A stretch of 6,919 bases of DNA from positions 1-6,919 of the forward strand of contig DMXI01000477.1 in assembly GCA_003483885.1 (NCBI GenBank), in the 5' to 3' direction. Positions within the stretch are counted from its first letter, which is position 1. The number at the start of each line of letters is the position of its first letter. Source of the DNA: Microscillaceae bacterium. GTDB taxonomy: Bacteria; Bacteroidota; Bacteroidia; Cytophagales; Microscillaceae. The notes below the pieces were generated by a model, which saw only the letters and a program-made list of their open reading frames with translations, searched no databases and was not told where the DNA came from. Positions 1 through 6,166 of the stretch are shown here, in pieces. A program made the translations under genes and the position numbers.

Positions 1-1430
1 ACGACTATTTCAGTAATTTCCTCATGGCTCTGAATGGCGAATTCAGGAATCTACAAGTGATTGATAAGATTCCGCTTCCCAATGAGAGTTTTTATGGAAA
101 AGCTTTTGCTTCGGGGAACCTAAAGGTGACGGGTTATATAGATAACTTGGTAGAACTTAAAGTAAATGCCAGTAGCGAAAAAGGGACTCGCCTGTATATG
201 CCGCTCGATGGATACACCGATGTCTCGCAAAAAAGCTACATTGAGTTTGTAAACTTGAAAGATACCCTCAAAAAAGAAGAAAATACCATTAAAAAGGTGA
301 ACCTCAATGGTCTCAAGATGGATTTTAATTTGGACTTGAATGAGAATGCACAATTTGAGATCATTTTTGACAAACAAGCAGGAGATTTGATCCGGGCCAC
401 TGGAAACGGTAAATTAAACGTGGAAATGGATGAAGAGGGTGACTTTAGTATTTTTGGTGACTATGTCATTTCTAAAGGAACATACAATTTTACTCTGCTT
501 AACTTAATCAACAAAGGTTTTGATATCAATGCAGGTAGCAAGGTAAGCTTTATTGGCGATGTATACGATAGTGATATAGACATTAGAGCCAAATATCTAC
601 GACAAGTATCGTTGCTTCCTTTATTGAACCTGGACCAGCTCGAGAACCCGCAGAATCCAGAATATCGCCGAAGATATCCTGTGAATGTATTGCTAAACTT
701 GCAGGGAAAACTATTGAACCCTGAAATTAAACTTGACCTGGATTTAGGAGACGCAAATCGAATTCCTGACCCAGTATTAAGCAATGCCTTCCGAAGTGTG
801 GCCGCTACCATTCAGACCGACGAACAAGAGCGTAACCGTCAGGTATTCAGCGTATTGGTATTACAAAGATTTTCTCCTCGCAACTCTTTCGGAGGATTGG
901 GAGCCGCTACTGGTAGCAGCCTGTCTGAGTTGCTCTCTAATCAGCTAAGTAACTGGGTATCGCAAGTAGACAAAAACCTGGAGCTAACGCTTGACTTGGA
1001 CCCCAGTGCCTTAGATGCTGCTCAATTGAATGTTTCTTATAGTTTATTTGATGGACGTTTGCGTATTAGCCGCGAAGGAGGATTTACCAATACCCAAAAC
1101 CAAACCGACGTAGCCAGTGTGGTAGGCGAATGGACCCTCGAGTATATGCTGAGTCCTGATGGGCGTTTTAGAGCCAAGATGTATAATAAAAACAACCAGG
1201 GACTCTTGAACAATGTAAGCCTGACCAATGCCACTACTACTACTGCTGGGTTTAGCTTATTGTACACAGAGAGTTTCTCTAGCTTGGGAGACTTGATCAA
1301 GTTTGGCAAAAAGAAAAAGAAACGAAAAAAACGCAATTCCAAAAGTACGCAATCATTGCCAAAAAATAAGAAAACCAAAAAGCAACGTAAAACTGATAAA
1401 GCCACCGATCCTAAAACCATTAATCATTAA
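1..1430 (+). CDS. tamB: TamB-family translocation/assembly protein, C-terminal part (5' truncated by window)
   Basis: This is the C-terminal portion of a TamB/DUF490 protein, an inner-membrane-anchored periplasmic beta-helical protein. The family bridges to an outer-membrane Omp85 partner and takes part in outer-membrane protein insertion or lipid transport. The frame is open to the left edge (first full codon at position 3), so the ATG at 24 is probably internal; full-length relatives are usually well over 1000 residues. Counting from that ATG, the repetitive beta-rich body includes the family-typical GDYVISKGTYNFTLLNLINK stretch, then a PVNVLLNLQGKLLNPEI segment, and then a DEQERNRQVFSVLVLQRFSP segment. 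The part ending near residue 395 (QVDKNLELTLDLDPS, then a DGRLRISREGG strand) is the conserved C-terminal barrel-like region. Residues 429-468 form a strongly basic tail with 19 Lys/Arg of 40. Family assignment is from remembered motifs and is firm; the exact cargo is unknown. It converges on the minus-strand barrel gene. Confidence 0.88.
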   Translation, partial: DYFSNFLMALNGEFRNLQVIDKIPLPNESFYGKAFASGNLKVTGYIDNLVELKVNASSEKGTRLYMPLDGYTDVSQKSYIEFVNLKDTLKKEENTIKKVNLNGLKMDFNLDLNENAQFEIIFDKQAGDLIRATGNGKLNVEMDEEGDFSIFGDYVISKGTYNFTLLNLINKGFDINAGSKVSFIGDVYDSDIDIRAKYLRQVSLLPLLNLDQLENPQNPEYRRRYPVNVLLNLQGKLLNPEIKLDLDLGDANRIPDPVLSNAFRSVAATIQTDEQERNRQVFSVLVLQRFSPRNSFGGLGAATGSSLSELLSNQLSNWVSQVDKNLELTLDLDPSALDAAQLNVSYSLFDGRLRISREGGFTNTQNQTDVASVVGEWTLEYMLSPDGRFRAKMYNKNNQGLLNNVSLTNATTTTAGFSLLYTESFSSLGDLIKFGKKKKKRKKRNSKSTQSLPKNKKTKKQRKTDKATDPKTINH

Positions 1431-1456
1431 AAAAGCCCTTCCCAAAGATTGGAAAG
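1431..1456 (-). terminator. Rho-independent-type terminator of the barrel gene at 1492-2283
   Basis: Read on the minus strand, CTTTCCAA (1456-1449), a TCT loop and TTGGGAAG (1445-1438) form an 8-bp stem with one T-G wobble. GGC and a run of six T's (1434 down to 1429) follow. It lies about 35 bases beyond the stop codon of the minus-strand gene. On the plus strand no T-run follows the stem and the wobble becomes a C-A mismatch, so it is a poor terminator for tamB. A second weak hairpin, TAAATC/GATTTA (1462-1467 with 1474-1479), lies between it and the stop codon. Confidence 0.6.
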
Positions 1457-1491
1457 AGCCCTAAATCATCAAAGATTTATGGTAATCACAC

Positions 1492-2283
1492 TTAAAATCC
1501 AACGCCAATAGTAAATGAAATCACATTGGTGCGAATATCATCGGCAGCTGATACAATGTTGAAACGATTAGGATCCTCAGTATCCGCTGGACTAATCCCC
1601 AAACGATAGGTAAAATCTAGTATTAATGTTTTGTCCATGCCAATGGGAATTTCACCACCAAGACCTAAATAGAACCCAAAATTTAAGCGCTCAAAATTAC
1701 TGGTTACATCTTCTTGATCAGTACTGGTTACCCTCAAAGGTACAGTACCAAGCAATGGGTCATTAATAGAAGGAAAGGTACTTGTGCTAAGCTCCATCGT
1801 ACGGTCGTAGCGATCATACCCACGCAATAATATGCCTAACGCGGGACCTGCAATCACTTTAGGTTTAAACTCCATATCCCAACCCAATAGTTCAGCTACA
1901 TCTAATCTGGCCAATACTGGTAAATCGATGTAGTGCAGAGAATAATTATGCGTAGTCGTACGTCGGGTAACAACCGTATTAAGCCCTGGGGGCATATACT
2001 CAATGCTTAGCTTAGTACCTCCTTGTTGTTGATACATAACATTGAGTTCTACGTCTAACATAGGCAATACATTATACCTCACAAAACCTCCCAATTGATA
2101 ACCGATCCGGCTTCCGGTGTGGGGCTGCTCGTTGGTAAAGCTACTCACAGCCAAACCTACCTTGCCACCATAAGAAAGTTTCTTATCTTGTGCAATAGAA
2201 AATGTGGAGAGAAAGCATAAAACCAGCAAGAGCACACCTTCTAGTAAGCGTGGCATTTTCGAATATTTTATATTTTTTTTCAT
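1492..2283 (-). CDS. PorT-like outer-membrane beta-barrel protein
   Basis: A 263-residue protein predicted to sit in the outer membrane as a small beta-barrel of the porin/PorT-like family common in Bacteroidota (PF13568-type). The N-terminus has a basic region, a hydrophobic core (about residues 16-30) and a likely signal peptidase I site after SIA, giving a mature protein that starts QDKK near residue 32. The mature part shows alternating amphipathic strands: YGGKVGLAVSSF early on, GYQLGGFVRYNVL next, then YSLHYIDLPVLARLDV, the spot where the family has its conserved YLxIPxL-like strand. Late strands include NFGFYLGLGGEIPI and LILDFTYRLGI, and the protein ends in a C-terminal Phe, as expected for an outer-membrane strand. 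ATG at residue 10 is an alternative start that would still leave a signal peptide; the first ATG is kept because it adds a lysine-rich n-region. No Shine-Dalgarno is visible. Its substrate or role is unknown. Confidence 0.8.
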   Translation of the reverse strand: MKKNIKYSKMPRLLEGVLLLVLCFLSTFSIAQDKKLSYGGKVGLAVSSFTNEQPHTGSRIGYQLGGFVRYNVLPMLDVELNVMYQQQGGTKLSIEYMPPGLNTVVTRRTTTHNYSLHYIDLPVLARLDVAELLGWDMEFKPKVIAGPALGILLRGYDRYDRTMELSTSTFPSINDPLLGTVPLRVTSTDQEDVTSNFERLNFGFYLGLGGEIPIGMDKTLILDFTYRLGISPADTEDPNRFNIVSAADDIRTNVISFTIGVGF

Positions 2284-2321
2284 AAATAAGGTTTTATGTC
2301 TAAAAAATAATCAAAAGAGCA

Positions 2322-2353
2322 ATTGACCTTGAAGTAATGAACTCAAGGTCAAT
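2322..2353 (-). terminator. 11-bp perfect hairpin after the lipoprotein gene (probable terminator or processing element)
   Basis: ATTGACCTTGA (2322-2332) and TCAAGGTCAAT (2343-2353) are exact reverse complements around a 10-base loop. The hairpin begins 10 bases past the stop codon of the minus-strand lipoprotein gene. It is followed in that direction by a T-rich stretch (TGCTCTTTTG, then TTATTTTTT), not by an immediate T-run. It could end lipoprotein transcription, partly attenuate read-through into the barrel gene that starts 39 bases further on, or protect an mRNA 3' end. The stem itself is certain; the role is inferred. Confidence 0.6.
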
Positions 2354-2362
2354 CGGATGGAC

Positions 2363-3784
2363 TTACTGTACCGCCAATGTTCTGATACCAGAACCATAAG
2401 AAACATCTAACTTGTAAGTTTTACCCGGCTCAGGATTGCTCAAGGTTATTCTTCTTTGGTTGCCATTACCAGTATTGATAATACTAAATACAGAAGAAAC
2501 AACGCCTCCACCTAAAGATGCAAAACCAAAGTCTTGTTGAGTACGATTTGCTATACCACTCGCATTTGCATCTGTTAAATAGGTATTGGCATTTGTTCCT
2601 ATTTTAAAAGTTGTGTTTGGTGCCAGTGCTTGGGTTCCAGCAGTAGGTGTACCAGAATTAATCAGATCGATTGTAGCGGATAATGCTCCCACAGATGCAG
2701 CAGTAGTAAGGGTAAAAGTAGCCGTGTTACCTAAAATATCAGTCGCAGTGAAAGTTACTGATGAAGAAGCAGTATAAGTTCCTCCAAAAGAACCACCAGC
2801 AGCTCTATTGATTTCGCCTAAGCGACCATAAATATCTCCTCCCTGGTTGTTATCAGATACAACCGCAGTATAAATATCTCCACGACGAATTACACTATTT
2901 GAATTACTAGCTACTACTTTTACAGCGTTCACTGTAGGTATTCTGGTAAAGTCGTTATCATTTGTATCAAACATACCAAAACGGGTAGGAATTTCTTGCG
3001 CGGCAAACTCTCCTAAAATACTTCTCTGATTGGTAGTATCTGTCCCATTCAAGTAATTGTTGATAGCCACTCTTTGATTGGTAGTAAATTCGTCGAATCG
3101 GATGACGTAAGAAATAAAACTACCTGACTGTGAGCCTGTTCGGTAAGCAGGCACATCAAAAGTATAGTTACCGCTGCCATCTACAGTAGTTTCATAGGCT
3201 TGCAAATTAGGTAACTCTACATTAGTAAAGCTTAGGTTATTTCCATCCAGCAAACCATTGGCTGCATCGGCTAGATTAACTTCTGCAATTACTCGAGTTC
3301 CCACAGGTACATTTTGGTAACGTGTATTAGACGTTTGATCAATCTCCGCCACGGCTCTTCCAGATATAGTAGCAGTAGCAATACCTGTAGTTTGTAACAA
3401 ACGCGCCGTAAAAGAAGTTGAAGAACTGTTGTTACTAGTACTAATACTAAACGAAGCACGCATTGTCGCATGATCAGCTGCTGCAAGTGTAACCTCTGCC
3501 CCTCCACGCTTTAAAGTAAGATGTGCTACCCCATCAGCATTGGTGGTTACCGTTGTATCTACTCCTCCTTGATGAAAAGTAATGGTGGCACCTGCAGCTG
3601 GAGTATTGTTAGGATAACTCAGAACACGTGCTGTTACGTTGGTAACCTGATTTTCCTCAGCAATACGCTCTAACTCATTTAACACTTCCTGCTCAGAAGT
3701 TTTGTCTTTACAAGAAGAAAGACCAATGACTACGAAAGCAAAAATTCCGAATAATACCCTGATGTTGTATCTAAGGTGTTTCAT
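2363..3784 (-). CDS. Secreted lipoprotein with Ig/carboxypeptidase-regulatory-like modules, function unknown
   Basis: A 473-residue predicted lipoprotein. Residues 1-24 are a type II signal peptide with basic residues, a hydrophobic run LFGIFAFVVIG and the lipobox LSSC, which makes Cys25 the lipidated residue. The next residues are KDK; an acidic/lysine start is loosely similar to Bacteroidota surface-export signals, so surface exposure is possible but unproven. A short helical linker (about 30-46, EQEVLNELERIAEENQ) leads to a beta-sandwich-like module at about 47-120. That module has a PAAGATITF segment, then a TTNADGVAHLTL turn, the pattern of Big/carboxypeptidase-regulatory-like domains. 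A second module of similar kind, with DGSGNYTFDVPAY, lies roughly between 130 and 245. The rest is Thr/Ser/Asn/Gly-rich and beta-predicted, ending in a NPEPGKTYKLDVSYGSG strand. No enzyme motif is visible. It lies 79 bases upstream of the barrel gene on the same strand, so co-expression is plausible. The specific family is not recognised. Confidence 0.78.
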   Translation of the reverse strand: MKHLRYNIRVLFGIFAFVVIGLSSCKDKTSEQEVLNELERIAEENQVTNVTARVLSYPNNTPAAGATITFHQGGVDTTVTTNADGVAHLTLKRGGAEVTLAAADHATMRASFSISTSNNSSSTSFTARLLQTTGIATATISGRAVAEIDQTSNTRYQNVPVGTRVIAEVNLADAANGLLDGNNLSFTNVELPNLQAYETTVDGSGNYTFDVPAYRTGSQSGSFISYVIRFDEFTTNQRVAINNYLNGTDTTNQRSILGEFAAQEIPTRFGMFDTNDNDFTRIPTVNAVKVVASNSNSVIRRGDIYTAVVSDNNQGGDIYGRLGEINRAAGGSFGGTYTASSSVTFTATDILGNTATFTLTTAASVGALSATIDLINSGTPTAGTQALAPNTTFKIGTNANTYLTDANASGIANRTQQDFGFASLGGGVVSSVFSIINTGNGNQRRITLSNPEPGKTYKLDVSYGSGIRTLAVQ

Positions 3785-3853
3785 AACTTATTTAGTTTTG
3801 GTATTAGAAAATTTATATAATTAGTTAAAAAAAATGCTTACAAAAAGACATAG

Positions 3854-3866
3854 TTGTACCATACAA
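3854..3866. promoter_or_regulatory. Possible operator dyad upstream of the lipoprotein gene
   Basis: TTGTA-CCA-TACAA is a perfect 5-bp inverted repeat with a 3-base spacer, 70-82 bases upstream of the lipoprotein start codon. The spacing suits a dimeric regulator near the minus-strand promoter, but no regulator or matched promoter is visible, and short dyads arise by chance in AT-rich DNA. Confidence 0.2.
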
Positions 3867-4390
3867 TTTTATCTAAAAAACCGTGATACATCTTATATTA
3901 ATAGCTGAAACAGGTATAGCTATACAGGTACATACTGCGTAATATTTAAACATTTTTTGAATAAATATACACGCATTAATCCTGTAGAGATATTACACTT
4001 TGGCTACTTGTAGCTCAAGATTAAATACATTGGACTCTTGGACCAATAGCGAGTGTAGAGGTATAAATACAGCTATACACCTTGCAGCCAGGGCAAAAGC
4101 TCGCCAATTTAACCTGAGAAATAGGCAAAAGATACTATCTCCTGTTAATCAGTACAATAAATAAAATATAAGGGTGATATTTGTCGCGATATCAAGACGG
4201 AGGTTGTCCTGACTTAAGGTTTTCTTTATGTTCCATAAGTATTTATATGTTAGGTTTTGCCTGAAAAAATTTAATTAATTATTAGCTGTTAGTTTTAATA
4301 TATAAGAATGATCTGTAATTGTTTTGTTGGTTAATACTGTATGTAAGTTTTCATTACAAATGAACAAAAATATTTTTTATTAAACAAAAT

Positions 4391-4416
4391 AATATTTGGG
4401 AAATTTTTCAAATATT
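4391..4416. repeat. 26-bp near-perfect palindrome in the intergenic region
   Basis: AATATTTG (4391-4398) and CAAATATT (4409-4416) are exact reverse complements. The ten bases between them are GGAAA followed by TTTTT, so the whole 26 bases is symmetric apart from two G-T positions on each side of an AAA/TTT core. As DNA it could be an operator; as RNA the G-T positions would pair as wobbles. It lies about 260 bases upstream of the photolyase start. The symmetry is certain; the function is unknown. Confidence 0.4.
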
Positions 4417-4673
4417 TTCTCCTGAAGTAAAGTGATTAACCTAAATTGCATGTACATCAAATAAATACAATTAATATTTCAAATATATAAAGTTTACAAG
4501 TAATATTAATCACACAGTTCACCAATGGGCAATCTGAATTTATAAACCTTGAGTATGAATTCATAAAGTGTTGATGAATGACGATGAACTAACAAACATT
4601 CTGTCGGAAAATAAGTTGATTAAATGACTTTAACGTGAAGCCTGAAAGGCATCGTTTATAAATTATTGATTGT

Positions 4674-6023
4674 ATGCAAAAAATCTCGCTTTTTTGGTTC
4701 CGTCGCGACCTTAGAATCAAGGACAACGCAGGATTGTTTCAGGCCTTGAATGGTGAACATCCAGTATTGCCTATTTTTATATTTGATCGCCATATTTTAG
4801 ACAAACTCACTTCTACTCAAGATGCTCGTCTTACATTTATCCATCAGGCGCTTGGGCAAATCCAGGAAGAATTGGTAACGCTCCAAAGTAGCCTGAAAAC
4901 CTTTTATGGTAAACCTGAAGAAATATTTGAGCAACTGAGCCAGGATGGGGTGGAAATTAATGGGACTCAATACCAGATTCAAAAGGTATATACCAACCAC
5001 GACTATGAACCTTATGCTACCGACAGGGATCAGGCAGTAGCCGAAATCCTCCATAAAAAAGGGATAGATTTTCTGACTTTTAAGGATCAGGTTATTTTTG
5101 AAAAACAAGAAATTCTCAGTAATACCCATTCTACTTACACGGTTTTTACCCCTTATAGCAAAAAATGGAAAGCCTTGGTAAGCGAGGAAGCGCTGGCTTC
5201 TTATGAAGTAGCACAACATACCCAACAATTACTTGAGGTTGCTTCTCCCCTCTCTTTGATCACACTTGAGGCGATGGGCTTTACCCCCAATCCACAATCT
5301 TTTCCGAGTAAAACGGTCAAAAGAAACCTGATAGAACGCTACGAACAGCAACGAAACTTTCCTGGTATCCAGGGAACCAGCCGTTTGAGCGTGCACTTGC
5401 GTTTTGGTACAGTAAGTATTCGGGAAGTGGCTCGGGCAGCCCAAAAGTATAGCGAAACCTGGCTCAATGAATTGATCTGGCGTGACTTCTATATGATGAT
5501 TCTGGCCAACTTTCCCCGCGTGGTTACCAAATCGTTTAAACCTGCTTATGACAAAATTGAATGGAGAAACAATGAAGATGAGTTTAAGCATTGGTGCCAA
5601 GGTACTACAGGTTACCCAATTGTAGATGCAGGCATGCGCGAACTCAATACTACGGGTTTTATGCACAACCGGGTACGTATGATTGTGGCTAGTTTTCTTA
5701 CCAAACATTTGCTCATAGATTGGCGCTGGGGAGAGGCCTATTTTGCTGAAAAACTACTGGATTTTGATTTGGCAGCCAATAATGGTGGCTGGCAGTGGGC
5801 TTCAGGTTCAGGTTGTGATGCGGCCCCATACTTCCGAGTATTTAACCCTTACACCCAAACCGATAAATTTGACAAAGATCGCACTTATATTCGCCAGTGG
5901 GTACCTGAGTATAATCAAGCTCATTACGCCAAGCCTATTGTAGAGCATAAATTTGCCCGCCAACGCGCTCTGGATACCTACAAAGCAGGACTGGAAAAAG
6001 CCAAAGCGCTAACAAATGGATAA
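4674..6023 (+). CDS. phrB: Class I CPD deoxyribodipyrimidine photolyase
   Basis: A 449-residue cytoplasmic FAD enzyme that uses blue/near-UV light to split cyclobutane pyrimidine dimers in DNA (EC 4.1.99.3), close to the E. coli enzyme in length. Residues 1 to about 130 form the antenna-binding alpha/beta domain (FWFRRDLRIKDNAGL at the start, NHDYEPYATDRD near 105). From about 200 onward is the helical FAD domain. It has GTSRLS (234-239, flavin phosphate), NELIWRDFY with E266 and W269, then HNRVRM (331-336). It ends with NNGGWQWASGSGCDAAPYF, which holds N369, the counterpart of E. coli N378. W297, W350 and W373 match the E. coli triad W306/W359/W382 in position and spacing, so photoreduction should work. 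HNRxRM with Met336 is the CPD mark; (6-4) enzymes carry a different His-containing motif here. The antenna cofactor is not decided by the sequence. ATG 4674 is chosen because family homology starts at once; the leader is A/T-rich with no Shine-Dalgarno. Tandem TAATAA stops end the gene. Confidence 0.95.
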   Translation: MQKISLFWFRRDLRIKDNAGLFQALNGEHPVLPIFIFDRHILDKLTSTQDARLTFIHQALGQIQEELVTLQSSLKTFYGKPEEIFEQLSQDGVEINGTQYQIQKVYTNHDYEPYATDRDQAVAEILHKKGIDFLTFKDQVIFEKQEILSNTHSTYTVFTPYSKKWKALVSEEALASYEVAQHTQQLLEVASPLSLITLEAMGFTPNPQSFPSKTVKRNLIERYEQQRNFPGIQGTSRLSVHLRFGTVSIREVARAAQKYSETWLNELIWRDFYMMILANFPRVVTKSFKPAYDKIEWRNNEDEFKHWCQGTTGYPIVDAGMRELNTTGFMHNRVRMIVASFLTKHLLIDWRWGEAYFAEKLLDFDLAANNGGWQWASGSGCDAAPYFRVFNPYTQTDKFDKDRTYIRQWVPEYNQAHYAKPIVEHKFARQRALDTYKAGLEKAKALTNG

Positions 6024-6026
6024 TAA

Positions 6027-6152
6027 AACGAATCCCAAATAATGAATATTAGAAGTAATGGCTGGACTCAATACGCTAATAAAATCGCTATGAAAAAGCA
6101 TTTATCAATAATTACTTCGATATTCGGCATTCGTTAATCAATATTCATTATT
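6027..6152. repeat. Nested imperfect inverted repeat filling the phrB-M23 spacer
   Basis: The outer arms AATAATGAATATT (6038-6050) and AATATTCATTATT (6140-6152) are a perfect 13-bp inverted repeat. Inside them GAAGTAAT (6052-6059) pairs with ATTACTTC (6111-6118). A competing pairing is AACGAAT (6027-6033) with ATTCGTT (6129-6135), so the two arms are diverged copies offset by a few bases. The loop (about 6060-6110) is not obviously structured. The right arm has an ATTC-rich pattern (ATATTCGGCATTCG, then AATATTCATTATTC) that resembles dispersed intergenic repeats seen in Bacteroidota genomes; that resemblance is from memory. It may be a REP/MITE-like element, an mRNA-stabilising structure or a terminator without a T-run. 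No transposase or target-site duplication was identified. Confidence 0.65.
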
Positions 6153-6166
6153 CAAAAAATTAAAAG

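Larger units (their letters stand above)
3785..4673. other. 889-base AT-rich divergent intergenic region with no convincing gene
   Basis: This spacer separates the divergent lipoprotein and photolyase genes. No tRNA, rRNA, riboswitch or transposase sequence was recognised. No good match to the Bacteroidota promoter pair (TTTG near -33, TAnnTTTG near -7) lies close to either start; a lone TATATTTG on the minus strand (4487-4480) is about 700 bases from the lipoprotein gene and has no upstream element at the right distance. Around 3985-4140 the composition becomes visibly GC-richer. There the plus frame is free of stops from 3988 to 4161 (58 codons, stop 4162-4164) but has no ATG. The same island has two small hairpins: ATTGG/CCAAT (4029-4033 with 4043-4047) and GTGTA/TACAC (4053-4057 with 4076-4080). 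TGATAT/ATATCA (4175-4180 with 4189-4194) follows. The stretch 4260-4560 is almost pure A/T, apart from a palindrome listed separately. Confidence 0.7.

Noticed and set aside
24..26. ATG at 24 as the true start of the TamB-like gene
   Set aside because: The frame is open upstream to the window edge and the sequence at 24 is already in the repetitive TamB body with no signal anchor, so the gene starts outside the window.
4001..4080. Possible tRNA, because GTAGCTCAAG resembles a D-arm
   Set aside because: No T-arm TTCGANNC-type sequence, no acceptor stem pairing and no anticodon arm at the right distance.
4192..4236. Minus-strand 14-codon frame starting at 4236
   Set aside because: Too short, no leader or conservation evidence, and such frames are common by chance.
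4470..4510. ATTAATATT/AATATTAAT inverted repeat (4470-4478 with 4502-4510) and the TATGAATTCATA palindrome at 4554-4565
   Set aside because: Real symmetry, but pure A/T arms or an EcoRI-like core of this length are expected by chance in DNA this AT-rich, and neither lies at a recognisable promoter.
4640..4650. GCCT-GAA-AGGC hairpin just upstream of the photolyase start
   Set aside because: Only four base pairs; too small to claim as a regulatory structure.
4797..5708. Long open frames on the minus strand inside the photolyase gene
   Set aside because: They lie antisense to a gene with complete, recognisable catalytic motifs, and their translations show no domain features; they are shadows of its codon pattern.
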